From the NCBI RefSeq assembly GCF_025362435.1, contig NZ_JANYGL010000008.1, positions 1 through 64,000 on the forward strand: 64,000 nucleotides of DNA, written 5' to 3'. This stretch comes from Polymorphobacter sp. (GTDB lineage Bacteria > Pseudomonadota > Alphaproteobacteria > Sphingomonadales > Sphingomonadaceae). The first letter of the stretch is position 1. The number at the start of each line of letters is the position of its first letter. Below the pieces are notes generated by a model, which made no database searches, was not told the DNA's origin, and was given only the letters and a program-made list of their open reading frames with translations. Shown here piece by piece: positions 20,240-31,655 of this stretch. Both the position numbers and the translations under genes were made by a program.

Positions 20240-20945
20240 CGCTCAGGCTCTCGGCCTCAACGCCCCGGCCGAGGTCATCGAGGTCGTCGAACTGGGCTTC
20301 GCGGCACAAGGCGGCGCGGTCGCGGACCTCGATACCAGTGGGATTGATGTCGACCCAGCCGGCTGCGCGCCACGCCGACAGCTTGCGGTTGACGCTTTCG
20401 CGGGTCGCCGAAATGACCTTGGCGAGGTCGGACTGGCTGCGCGTGTCTCGCCGGTCGCCCGCCAGCAGCAGCCGCGCCAGCCGGGCACCGACGCCGAGCA
20501 CCGAAGCCGCCTCGACGAGCCCGTTGACCGACCGCAGCCGCTCGACGAGCAGCGCCAGCAAGCGCAATGCCGCCTGCGGCTCGGCCTCGAGCGCCGTCAT
20601 CAGCGTGTCGCGGCCGAGGCGCAGGAGCTGCGACGTCCGGGTCGCGGTGGCGTCGGCGGAGCGATTGCCGCCGTCGAGCACGGCCATGTCGCCGATGACC
20701 GCACCCGGACGCAGCCGGGCGAGCCACGTCTCGCGGCCGTCGGCGCGGCTCAGCCCGACCTCGAGTTCGCCACTCAAGACGAGATAGGCAGCGTCGCCGG
20801 GGTCGCCCGCTGAAAACAGCCGCGCCCCGTGCGCCAGCCGGATCATCGTCCCCGACCCCGCCAGCGACCGCCGCATGTCGAGCGACAAGGCCCCGAACAC
20901 CGGACTGCGGCCGAGTTGGTCGGTCCATGACTCGATCGTGCCCAC
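20211..20945 (-). CDS. Crp/Fnr family transcriptional regulator
   Basis: cNMP-binding fold GAVIGDMAVLDGGNRSADATA and HTH (SDLAKVISATRESVNRKLSAWRAAGWV). Confidence 0.9.
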   Translation of the reverse strand: MGTIESWTDQLGRSPVFGALSLDMRRSLAGSGTMIRLAHGARLFSAGDPGDAAYLVLSGELEVGLSRADGRETWLARLRPGAVIGDMAVLDGGNRSADATATRTSQLLRLGRDTLMTALEAEPQAALRLLALLVERLRSVNGLVEAASVLGVGARLARLLLAGDRRDTRSQSDLAKVISATRESVNRKLSAWRAAGWVDINPTGIEVRDRAALCREAQFDDLDDLGRGVEAESLSATAASRRTA

Positions 20946-21072
20946 CGTCGCCGCGCTCCCTCAGCCGTGAGGCCGGAGCTTGTGCCATGGCGGCGGGGAA
21001 TCCGATAGACGCAACGCGGGGCGGAGATTGCTCTCCGCCCCGGCGCAGTTATCAAACGTGTATTGCTATCGT

Positions 21073-21366
21073 TCAGCGCGAAGCAAATTGCGGTTCACGC
21101 GAGTTGAGCTGGCTCATCGCATTGCCGACGGCGGCCTTGTAGCACTGGATGCCCGCTGCCCGGCCGGCAAGGTCGTAGTCGGAGTTGAAGCTGCCGCAAA
21201 CGCTGTGAGCGGCATGCTCGATACGCGCCTTGAGCGTCGTCTTGCCGGCCGTCGAAGCGACGTCGAGGTCGGCGTACGATACGCGGGTCGACGGCGGCGT
21301 CTGGGCGCTGGCCGACGGGCCGGCGACGACGGTCATGAGGGCGACGGCTGCGAGGATGATCTTCAT
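21073..21366 (-). CDS. UrcA family protein
   Basis: Signal peptide; VSYADLDVASTAGKTTLKARIEHAAHSVCG...CYKAAVGNAMSQLN. Confidence 0.85.
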   Translation of the reverse strand: MKIILAAVALMTVVAGPSASAQTPPSTRVSYADLDVASTAGKTTLKARIEHAAHSVCGSFNSDYDLAGRAAGIQCYKAAVGNAMSQLNSREPQFASR

Positions 21367-21456
21367 GGTGGTAAGTCCCTGTTGCTTCGGTGCCGGACTA
21401 TCCGTGCGCCGATGCCCCCTGATACGATGGAGGCCGGAAGGCCGCTGTGATGCGCA

Positions 21457-22239
21457 TCACAACGAATGATCGACCGAACGCTCGGGCGCGAGGCGGATGA
21501 CGAGGTCGGCGCGAGCAGGCATCTCAGCGAGGATGTGTCGTGTCAGCCGCTCGTAGTGCGCAATGAAGCGCCCGACCTCGGCGGCCGTGATCGCCCGCGC
21601 CCCGCGGCGTTCCTGCTCGGTCCGCCAGCCGGCGACGACCTCGAAACCCGGCGCGGCGAGCAGGATCAGCCGGTCGATCCGGGCGAACAAGGCGCGGTAG
21701 CCGGGGCCGCCCAGCGCGGCGTTGACGTATGCCCGCCACCGCCCGTCGCTGTCCTCATTGCGTTCGAGCGCGTTGACCGGGTCGGCGAGATCGGCGTCGG
21801 ACTGGGCAACCGCGTCGACGCACCAGCCCTCGAAAATCAGCACGTCGAGCCCGGCGACGACCGGTTGCCACTTGCTTTCGGGTGCGCGGTCGTCGGACCT
21901 CTTGTCGAAGCGCGGCAGCCGGACCGCCTCTCGCCGGTCGAGCGCGGCGAACAGCGTCAGCCCGAGCGCGGTGTCGTGGGTCCCTGGCACGCCGCGCGTC
22001 GCGAGGAGGGGATGGACGGTCGCCGCTAGCGCGAGGCGATCGGCGCGGGTCCGGTAGAGGTCGTCGAGCGACACTGTAGCTGCGGCGATACCGCTAGCAG
22101 CCAGCCGCTCGACCACCGCCGCAGCGACGGTCGACTTGCCGCTCCCCTGCGCCCCGCAGATGCCGATCACGAGCGGGCGGCGCGGGATCTCGGCCAAAGC
22201 GGCGCGGACGTACCACTCGACCAGATCGGCGGCAGTCAT
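21457..22239 (-). CDS. P-loop kinase, D-glycerate 3-kinase (GLYK/Tda10)-like
   Basis: ICGAQGSGKST Walker A, VSLDDLYRT, TRGVPGTHDTALG, DVLIFEGWCVDA; ATGA overlap with kdpE. Confidence 0.8.
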   Translation of the reverse strand: MTAADLVEWYVRAALAEIPRRPLVIGICGAQGSGKSTVAAAVVERLAASGIAAATVSLDDLYRTRADRLALAATVHPLLATRGVPGTHDTALGLTLFAALDRREAVRLPRFDKRSDDRAPESKWQPVVAGLDVLIFEGWCVDAVAQSDADLADPVNALERNEDSDGRWRAYVNAALGGPGYRALFARIDRLILLAAPGFEVVAGWRTEQERRGARAITAAEVGRFIAHYERLTRHILAEMPARADLVIRLAPERSVDHSL

Positions 22240-22907
22240 CCCCCCAGCCGGTAGCCGACGCCCAATTCGCTGCGGATCAGCGTCATGCCCTCCGGTCCCA
22301 ATTTCTGCCGCAGGCTGCGGACGACGACGCGGAGGTATTCGACGTCGTCATCGTGCGCCGGTCCCCAGCCGGCCCGGAGCAGCTGGCGATGGGTCAGGAC
22401 GCGCCCCGGATGCTTGGCGAGTTCGGCGAGGAACACATATTCTTTTGGCGTCAGCCGGACCTCCTCGTTGTCGCGGCGGACCCGGCGCAACGCGAGGTCG
22501 ATCGTGATCGGGCCGACGGTGACGACCTCGGCCTCGGCCTCGCTCGCCAGCCGGTGGCGCAGGCCGGTGCGAATGCGGGCGAGGAGCTCGTCGCTGTCGA
22601 ACGGCTTGGTGACGAAATCGTCGGCGCCGAGGTCGAGCGCGGCGACCTTCTCGCCGGTCTGGTCGCGCGCCGAAACGACGATCAGCGCTGCCTTGCCCTT
22701 GATCAGCGGGATCAGTTCGAGCCCGTCGCGGTCGGGCAGGCCGAGGTCGAGCAGGACGAGGTCGGGCTTGTCGATCGCCAGCGCGCTCATCGCGGCGCGC
22801 GCGGTATCGGCCTCGACGACGTCGTAGCCGGCGCGGGTCAGCGTGCCGCGGACCAGCCGCCGGATCGCCGCTTCGTCGTCGACGACAAGGATCGTCGCCG
22901 CGCTCAT
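22236..22907 (-). CDS. kdpE: Response regulator KdpE (OmpR family)
   Basis: Receiver TILVVDDEAAIRRLVRG... plus winged helix; adjacent to kdpD. Confidence 0.95.
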   Translation of the reverse strand: MSAATILVVDDEAAIRRLVRGTLTRAGYDVVEADTARAAMSALAIDKPDLVLLDLGLPDRDGLELIPLIKGKAALIVVSARDQTGEKVAALDLGADDFVTKPFDSDELLARIRTGLRHRLASEAEAEVVTVGPITIDLALRRVRRDNEEVRLTPKEYVFLAELAKHPGRVLTHRQLLRAGWGPAHDDDVEYLRVVVRSLRQKLGPEGMTLIRSELGVGYRLGG

Positions 22908-25585
22908 TCCGCCGCTTCTGCTGCGACTGCGGGCGTGCGGACAAGCAACGCCTCGGGGAAGTAGACCGCGAAGCGCGCGCCCTGCGGCTCGCCCTGCGTG
23001 CTCGCGGCGACGGTCAGCCCCATCGCCTCGGCGAAGCCCTTGACGATGGCGAGGCCCAGCCCGGTGCCGTCCTTGGTCCGGTCCGACCCCTCGACACGCA
23101 GGAACGTGTCGAAGATCCGCGCCTCGGTCCCCGGCGGCAGGCCGGGCCCCTCGTCGGTCACGGTCAGTTCGATCCCGTCGTAACGGCGCGTTGCGGCGAT
23201 CGTCACGGTCGTCCCGGGGTCGGCATATTTGCCGGCATTGTCGAGCAGGTTGATCAGGCAGTGATGGAACAGCTGCGGGTCGATCCGCACCAGCGGCAGG
23301 TCGGGCGGCACCGCGAGGACGATCGGATGGTCGGCGAGCGCGCGGCGGACGTCGTGGACCGCCCCCGCGACGGCGTCGGTCAGGTCGGTCGGCACGATGT
23401 TGAGGTTGAGCGCCCCCGCCTCGATCCGCGCCATGTCGAGCAGGTTGGCGACGAAGCGCCGGAGCCGCTGGGTTTCGGAATCGAGCGTGTCGAACAGCGG
23501 GGTGTTCGCCGTCGTCGCGGCGGTGGCGCGAAGCTCGTTGGCGGCGGCGACGATGCTCGTCAGCGGGGTCCGCAGGTCGTGGCTGACGCTCGCCAGCAAT
23601 GTCGCGCGGAGGCGATCGCGCTCGCGGAGCTGGGCGACGTCGGCCATCTCCGCCTCGAGCTGGATGCGGTCGAGCGCGAGCGCCGACTGGTCGAGGACGC
23701 TCGTCAGCAGCGCGAGGCTTTCGGGGCGCAGCGGATCGCGGCCGTCGTCGCGCGCCATGCCGATCACCGCGATCGTCCCGCGCCCGGTGTTGAGCGGGTG
23801 GAACAGCCAGTCTGCTGCCGTCAGCGTGTCCGACCCGCGCCCCGCCGGGCGACCCTTGTCGGCGACCCAGCGCGCCGCCGCGAGCTCGACCGCGCCGAGC
23901 TCGTCGCCGGGAGGCACTGCCGCGATGAGGATCAGGTCGCCGCGCTTGGGCAGCATCATCACCGCGCGGACGTCGAACAGCCGGGCGATCTCGGCGCAGA
24001 TCGATTGCGCCAGTTCAGGTACAGTCGTCACCCCGGTCAGCTGCCGCGAAAAGCCGGCGAGCGCGGCATTGGCGCGCGCGCCCGAGGTGGCGAGGTCGGC
24101 CTGGTACCGCGTCCGCGCCGCCAGCTGGCTGACGATCACGGCAACGACGAGGAGAACCATGACGGTGACGAGGTTCGCCGGATCGGCGATCGTGAAAGTG
24201 TAGAGCGGCGGCAGGAAGAAGAAGTTGTACGCCAGCGCCGACAGCACCCCGGCGAACAGCCCGGCGCGCAGCCCCGAGATCGTCGCCGCGGTCAGCACGG
24301 GGACGAGGTACATCATGTCGACGCTGTTGACCGTCCGCGGCCCGGTGACGATCTCGGCAATGCCGGTGACGCACGCGACCATGACGAGCGTCCACAGATA
24401 GTCGATGGGCCGAGTGATGTTCGCGCGTGGTGCGGCGGCCTGTGCGGCACCCTTGCCGGTCGGCAGGACGTGGACCGCGACGCCGTCGATGCCGCGGACC
24501 AGCCGGTCGACGACCGAGCCATAGCGCCGCTCGAACCACCATGACCGCAGCGACTTGCCGACGACGATCTGGGTGATCCGCGCCTCGGCGGCGAAGTCGC
24601 ACAGCCCGTCGACGACGTTCGCCGCCGGGATCGTCGCGGTCGCGCCGCCAAGCTGTGCGGCGAGCGCCAGCGTCGCCGCCAGCCGGGTTTGCGAGTCCCG
24701 ATCGAGGCGGCGGCTGCGCTCGGTTTCGACGTGGAGCGCCGTCCACGGCGCGCGCAGGGCATCGGCTAAGCGCTTGGCGGCGCGGACCAATTCCGGAGCG
24801 CTGGCGGCGGCGTCGACCGCGACGAGGACGCGCTCGCCGGCAGCGAAGGTCCCCGCCAGCGCCCGCGCGCGCAGGTCGCCGAGCATCTCGGCATCGACCG
24901 CCTGCGCCGCCCGCCGCAGCGCCAGCTCACGCAGCGCCTGGAGGTTGGTCCGCGAAAAGAAGTGCCCGAGGGCGCGCGCCGCTTCGTCGGGAACATAGAC
25001 CTTGCCCGCCTTCAATCGCTCGATCAGCTCGTCGGGCGGGATGTCGACGACCTCGATATCGGCGTCGTCGAGCATCCGGTCGGGCACCGTCTCGCGCACC
25101 CGCACCCGGGTGAACGAGGCGACGACGTCGTTAAGGCTCTCGATGTGCTGGACATTGACCGTCGAGAACACATCGATCCCCGCCGCGAGCAGCTCGTCGA
25201 CGTCCTGGTAGCGCTTGGGATGCCGCGACCCAGGCGCGTTGGTGTGGGCAAGCTCGTCGACCAGCACGAGGCGCGGGCGGCGCGCGAGGATCGCGTCAAT
25301 ATCCATCTCGTCGAGCGCGCGGACCGAGCCCTCGGTATGGCGGCGCGGCATGATCTCGAACGACCGGGTCAGCGCCTCGGTCTCGGCGCGGCCGTGGGTC
25401 TCGACGACGCCGATGACGACATCGACGCCTTCGCGGGCGCGGGCGGCGGCGTCGGTCAGCATCTCATACGTCTTGCCGACCCCGGGCGCGGCGCCGAGGA
25501 AAACCTTCAGACGGCCGAGGCCTTCCTGCGCGGCGGCGCGCAGGAAGGCCTCGGGAGCGGGTCGGTCTGGATCTCGTGCGGTCAC
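22904..25585 (-). CDS. kdpD: Sensor histidine kinase KdpD
   Basis: GRLKVFLGAAPGVGKTYEML KdpD N-terminus, USP-like domain, four TMs, H-box SVSHDLRTPLTSIV. Confidence 0.97.
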   Translation of the reverse strand: MTARDPDRPAPEAFLRAAAQEGLGRLKVFLGAAPGVGKTYEMLTDAAARAREGVDVVIGVVETHGRAETEALTRSFEIMPRRHTEGSVRALDEMDIDAILARRPRLVLVDELAHTNAPGSRHPKRYQDVDELLAAGIDVFSTVNVQHIESLNDVVASFTRVRVRETVPDRMLDDADIEVVDIPPDELIERLKAGKVYVPDEAARALGHFFSRTNLQALRELALRRAAQAVDAEMLGDLRARALAGTFAAGERVLVAVDAAASAPELVRAAKRLADALRAPWTALHVETERSRRLDRDSQTRLAATLALAAQLGGATATIPAANVVDGLCDFAAEARITQIVVGKSLRSWWFERRYGSVVDRLVRGIDGVAVHVLPTGKGAAQAAAPRANITRPIDYLWTLVMVACVTGIAEIVTGPRTVNSVDMMYLVPVLTAATISGLRAGLFAGVLSALAYNFFFLPPLYTFTIADPANLVTVMVLLVVAVIVSQLAARTRYQADLATSGARANAALAGFSRQLTGVTTVPELAQSICAEIARLFDVRAVMMLPKRGDLILIAAVPPGDELGAVELAAARWVADKGRPAGRGSDTLTAADWLFHPLNTGRGTIAVIGMARDDGRDPLRPESLALLTSVLDQSALALDRIQLEAEMADVAQLRERDRLRATLLASVSHDLRTPLTSIVAAANELRATAATTANTPLFDTLDSETQRLRRFVANLLDMARIEAGALNLNIVPTDLTDAVAGAVHDVRRALADHPIVLAVPPDLPLVRIDPQLFHHCLINLLDNAGKYADPGTTVTIAATRRYDGIELTVTDEGPGLPPGTEARIFDTFLRVEGSDRTKDGTGLGLAIVKGFAEAMGLTVAASTQGEPQGARFAVYFPEALLVRTPAVAAEAAE

Positions 25586-26172
25586 CCGGCGGTTTTAGCG
25601 CCCGACGCGTCGAGCTGTCGATTGAGCAACAGTACGTTGACGCGCGGTTCACCGAGAATCCCCGCGAGCGGAGCCTCGACCGCACCCTCGACGATCGCCT
25701 GGACCTGCGGCCCGGTCATCCCGCGTGCCTTGGCGACACGCGCGATCTGGACCCGCGCCGATGCCGGCGAGATGTGCGGGTCGAGCCCCGATGCCGAGGT
25801 CGTCAGCAAGTCGCCGGGAACGTCGCCGGTGAGGCCATCGGCGCGCACCGCCTTGACGTCGGCGCGGACGCGGTCGACCAGCGCCTTCGACGTCGGCCCG
25901 AGGTTGGAGCCGGATGAGGCTTGGCCGTCATAGCCCTTGCCCGCCGCAGACGGGCGTCCGTGGAAGTATTTCGCCGCGGCGAAGGTCTGCCCGATCAGCT
26001 CGGAACCGACGACCTTGTCGCCGTCGCGGACGAGGCTGCCGTTGGCTTGGGCCGGGAACGCGAGTTGCCCGATGCCGAGGATGAGCGCGGGATAGGCGAG
26101 GCCGAGCAGGATGGTGAACGCCACCAGCATGACCAGCGATGGGCGAATTGCGGAGCGGAAATCAGCGTTCAT
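25582..26172 (-). CDS. kdpC: Potassium-transporting ATPase subunit C
   Basis: MNADFRSAIRPSLVMLVAFTILLGLAYP...; DPHISPASARVQIARVAKARG. Confidence 0.96.
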   Translation of the reverse strand: MNADFRSAIRPSLVMLVAFTILLGLAYPALILGIGQLAFPAQANGSLVRDGDKVVGSELIGQTFAAAKYFHGRPSAAGKGYDGQASSGSNLGPTSKALVDRVRADVKAVRADGLTGDVPGDLLTTSASGLDPHISPASARVQIARVAKARGMTGPQVQAIVEGAVEAPLAGILGEPRVNVLLLNRQLDASGAKTAG

Positions 26173-26183
26173 GGTGAGCTTCC

Positions 26184-28193
<2,010 letters not shown>

Positions 28194-28208
28194 TATCGGG
28201 ACTCCGGA

Positions 28209-29918
28209 TTAAAACAGCTGGCCGTGAACCATCGCCAGTTGATCGGCGATGGGTCCGAGCGCGAGCGACGGCAGGAAGGTCAGGCCGCCGAGGATCAGGA
28301 TGATCCCGATCAGCAGGCCGACCCAGAGCGGGCCGGTCGTCGGGAACGAGCCCGACGATTCGGGGACAACGCGCTTGGCAGCGAGGCTGCCGGCGATCGC
28401 GAGGACCGGGATGATGACGAAGAACCGCCCGAACCACATCGCCACCGCGAGGAGCCCGTCGTAGAACGGCGTGCTCGCGGTCAGCCCGGCGAACGCCGAC
28501 CCGTTGTTACCGACGGCGCTCGAGAAGGCGTAGAGGATCTCCGAATAGCCATGCGGGCCCTTGTTGTTGAGCCCGGCCAGCCCCGCCGGGACGATCGCGG
28601 CGATGCCGGTAAAGCCGAGGGTGATCAGCGGCAGGACGGCGATGGCGAGGACGGCGAGCTTGACCTCGCGGCTCTCGATCTTCTTGCCGACATATTCCGG
28701 CGATCGCCCGACCATCAGCCCGGCGACGAAGACCGCGAGGACGGCGTAGATCAGGAAGCCGTACAGCCCCGACCCGACGCCGCCGATGATGATCTCGCCG
28801 AGCTGCATGTTGAACAGCGGGACGAGGCCACCGAGCGCGGTGAAGCTGTCGTGCATCGCGTTGACCGCACCGCACGAGGCGTCGGTGGTGACGGTGGCGA
28901 ACAGCGCCGAGGCGGCGATGCCGAAGCGGACTTCCTTGCCCTCCATGTTGCCGTCGGCGGCGTGGAGCCCGAGCGCGTGGAGGTTGGGGTTGCCCGCGCT
29001 CTCCGCCCAATAAGCGACCGTCGTCCCGGCGAGGAACAGCAGGAGCATCGCGGCGAAGATCGCCCAGCCCTGCCGGGTGTTGCCGACCGCCTTGCCAAAG
29101 GTCCACGTCAGCCCGGCGCCGATCGCGAAGATCGACACCATCTGGAGAAAGTTGGTCCACGCGCTCGGGTTCTCGAACGGGTGCGCCGAGTTGGCGTTGA
29201 AGAAGCCGCCACCGTTGGTGCCGAGCATCTTGATCGCTTCCTGGCTCGCCACCGGGCCGAGCGCGAGGGTCTGCTTGGCGCCTTCGAGCGTCGTCGCGAC
29301 CGCGGTCCCGGCGAAGGTCTGCGGGACTCCGCCGGCGACGAGGACGACGGCATAGACGATGCACGCGGGGAGCAGCAGGTAAAGCGTGACGCGGGTCATG
29401 TCGGCCCAGAAATTGCCGAGCCCCTTGCTCTCGCGCCGGGCAAATCCGCGGATCACCGCGAAGGCGACGGCGATGCCGGTCGCTGCCGACAGGAAGTTGT
29501 GCGTCGCGAGCCCAGCCATCTGCGTCAGGTGGCTCATCGTCGACTCACCCGAGTACGACTGCCAGTCGGTGTTGGTGATGAAGCTGACCGCGGTGTTCAT
29601 CGCGAGGTGCGGATCGACCGCGGGGAACGCCTGCGGGTTGAGCGGCAGGACGTTCTGCAGCCGCATGAAGGCATAGGTCAGCAGCACGCCGACGAAGCTG
29701 AAAATCAGGACGTGGACCGCGTAGCGCCGCCACGTCATGTCCTCGTCGGGGTCGATCCCGCCGAGCGCGTAGAAACCGCGCTCGACCGGGCCGAGGACGA
29801 CATGGAGCGGGGTCCGCCGCCCCTCGTACAATGCGAACAACCACGCGCCCATCGGCTTCGTGATTGCGATGATGCACGCCGTGAACAGCGCGATCAGGAG
29901 CCAGCCCTGGAAGGTCAT
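28209..29918 (-). CDS. kdpA: Potassium-transporting ATPase subunit A
   Basis: [48 protein letters not shown]. Confidence 0.97.
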   Translation of the reverse strand: MTFQGWLLIALFTACIIAITKPMGAWLFALYEGRRTPLHVVLGPVERGFYALGGIDPDEDMTWRRYAVHVLIFSFVGVLLTYAFMRLQNVLPLNPQAFPAVDPHLAMNTAVSFITNTDWQSYSGESTMSHLTQMAGLATHNFLSAATGIAVAFAVIRGFARRESKGLGNFWADMTRVTLYLLLPACIVYAVVLVAGGVPQTFAGTAVATTLEGAKQTLALGPVASQEAIKMLGTNGGGFFNANSAHPFENPSAWTNFLQMVSIFAIGAGLTWTFGKAVGNTRQGWAIFAAMLLLFLAGTTVAYWAESAGNPNLHALGLHAADGNMEGKEVRFGIAASALFATVTTDASCGAVNAMHDSFTALGGLVPLFNMQLGEIIIGGVGSGLYGFLIYAVLAVFVAGLMVGRSPEYVGKKIESREVKLAVLAIAVLPLITLGFTGIAAIVPAGLAGLNNKGPHGYSEILYAFSSAVGNNGSAFAGLTASTPFYDGLLAVAMWFGRFFVIIPVLAIAGSLAAKRVVPESSGSFPTTGPLWVGLLIGIILILGGLTFLPSLALGPIADQLAMVHGQLF

Positions 29919-29934
29919 CGACGCTCTCCGGCGA

Positions 29935-30024
29935 TCAATAGTCTTCGGGGTGCGTGAGCACCGCGACGAGATACAAAAGAAGGCCGAGCGCGGTCGCCGC
30001 GCTGAGCCACATGGCGAATGTCAT
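29935..30024 (-). CDS. kdpF: KdpF-like small membrane subunit, 29 aa
   Basis: Own translation: [29 protein letters not shown]; single TM, 16 bp upstream of kdpA; absent from the ORF track (below length cut-off). Confidence 0.8.
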   Translation of the reverse strand: MTFAMWLSAATALGLLLYLVAVLTHPEDY

Positions 30025-30036
30025 GAAAGTTGCCCC

Positions 30037-30120
30037 TCAGGCGCGGTCGGCGAGTGACACGTAGAGCAGGCTGAGCAACGCCAGCCCGGCGGCGATGCCG
30101 ATCCAGATCAAATCCTGCAC
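30037..30120 (-). CDS. Tiny single-TM ORF upstream of kdpF, 27 aa, GTG start
   Basis: Own translation: (V/M)QDLIWIGIAAGLALLSLLYVSLADRA*; same strand, 12 bp upstream of kdpF. Confidence 0.55.
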   Translation of the reverse strand: MQDLIWIGIAAGLALLSLLYVSLADRA

Positions 30121-30199
30121 GATGACGCTCCTCGGCATATTGAAGGCCGGGGATAGGCGCGGGGCGGTGGCCGCTCCATGCGATTGCACGCGGCGTGCA

Positions 30200-30215
30200 T
30201 AAAGCCGGCGTAAAG
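30200..30215 (-). promoter_or_regulatory. Putative KdpE box: direct repeat CTTTA-N6-CTTTA (11-bp period)
   Basis: Plus strand taaag at 30200-30204 and 30211-30215, upstream of the first kdp ORF. Confidence 0.35.
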
Positions 30216-30437
30216 ATCGGGGGACGGTCGGGCTGTCCTACAGGCCTCGATCCGGCATAGAAGAACGCGACTCGCCACCGGGCGGATCGCGCTCTTTCTC
30301 ATTGCTGGAAAAGTCAGTCTGGTCGCGTGTTTCGCGGGAAGCGCGAAGGCGAAAACGATGTGCTTCTGTGTGAACTTATTTTGAACTTAAGGTCGGAGCG
30401 GAGGGGAAAGCGCGCGAGCGGGGCTCAATTCAAGAGT

Positions 30438-30511
30438 GTCATCCCGGCGAAGGCCGGGACCCATGATCTCAACAGACAGTGATCGTGGGTTCCGGCCTTC
30501 GCCGGGATGAC
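30438..30511. repeat. REP/BIME-like inverted repeat (gtcatcccggcgaaggccggga...tccggccttcgccgggatgac)
   Basis: About 25-bp inverted arms, each with an internal ccggc/gccgg palindrome. Confidence 0.65.
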
Positions 30512-30538
30512 AACGTGATGGAGTGAGGCTCCTACGCG

Positions 30539-31525
30539 TCAGGCGAGAACAACATTCCGCCCGCTTGCACGTCGCGCCACCACACCCGTCAAGCCGAAAC
30601 CGAACAACATCATCGCCCAGCTCGCCGGCTCGGGAACCGCGCCGGTAATCGCGGCTGGTGGGCTCGACCCGATGTAGAGCGAATACAGTTTCGGATCGAG
30701 GAGCGGGTTGAGCGTGATCGTCGGGTCGACATACGCCGAACCGCTTCCCTCGTAGCTGCCGAGCCCGGTTGGCCCGGCGTGGGCCGATGCATCGAGGGTT
30801 AGCGAGCTGTAGAAGTCGAGTGAGCTGCCGTTGAGGAAGGCGCTGCCGGTAACGAAATTGACGTCGACCGAATAGCCGTGCGTGCCGCACCCGGTCGTCT
30901 GCCCAAGGTAGCCGGTCGGATCGCACACGGAATAGACCACCTTCTGCAGCGACTGGTCGAGCACGCCAGTCAAGCCGGTGTGGACGACGCCCTGGCTGAA
31001 GGCTTGCCCCGTCGCCGACAGGATCATGATCCCCGAAGCGGTCGCGACTGCGCCGCTGGTCGACAGGAAGGGCAGTAGCGCGTTTGCTGCCGCCTGGTTC
31101 GCGGCGTGGATGATGACGCCATAGCCGAGCTCCATGTCGCCGTAGGCAGAGTGCGCGCCGCCGCCGACATTACTCGCGGTCGCCTGCGCGGTTTGCTCGG
31201 GCGTCTTCGTCGCGAGCAGCGTGACCCGCGAGCCGGCGCCCCCGACCGACAAGGTGCCGGTATAGGGCACGAAGGCACCGCCGGCGAAATAGGTCGTGGT
31301 GCCGTCGCGCTCATAGCCGTCGCGCCGGTTCTGCCCGTCGGGAAAGACGACGTAGCTGCCCGACGAAGCCGCGACCGGGGAGAACGTCGGCAGTGTTGGC
31401 GGCGGTCCGCCGCCGCCGCCGCAGCCGTCGGGGCTGCCCTCGCAGTCGCCGGCCAGCGCGACAGTCGGCAATCCGGCGGCGACAATCGCGGCGGTCGCCA
31501 ATGAAATCAATAGTATAGAACGCAT
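30539..31525 (-). CDS. PEPxxWA-CTERM sorting-domain extracellular protein
   Basis: N-terminal signal peptide; C-terminus VPEPASWAMMLFGFGLTGVVARRASGR. Confidence 0.88.
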   Translation of the reverse strand: MRSILLISLATAAIVAAGLPTVALAGDCEGSPDGCGGGGGPPPTLPTFSPVAASSGSYVVFPDGQNRRDGYERDGTTTYFAGGAFVPYTGTLSVGGAGSRVTLLATKTPEQTAQATASNVGGGAHSAYGDMELGYGVIIHAANQAAANALLPFLSTSGAVATASGIMILSATGQAFSQGVVHTGLTGVLDQSLQKVVYSVCDPTGYLGQTTGCGTHGYSVDVNFVTGSAFLNGSSLDFYSSLTLDASAHAGPTGLGSYEGSGSAYVDPTITLNPLLDPKLYSLYIGSSPPAAITGAVPEPASWAMMLFGFGLTGVVARRASGRNVVLA

Positions 31526-31655
31526 CTATGCCTCCCGGGCCGACAACAATTTAGGTGTCGCTACCGAAGCCGGAGGGCTCGGTCGATTGCCTATTGAGGC
31601 ATGTGGACTTTGCCGTGACTTGCCCGATACTGGCGAACGATCGGGGGAGAGTCGG

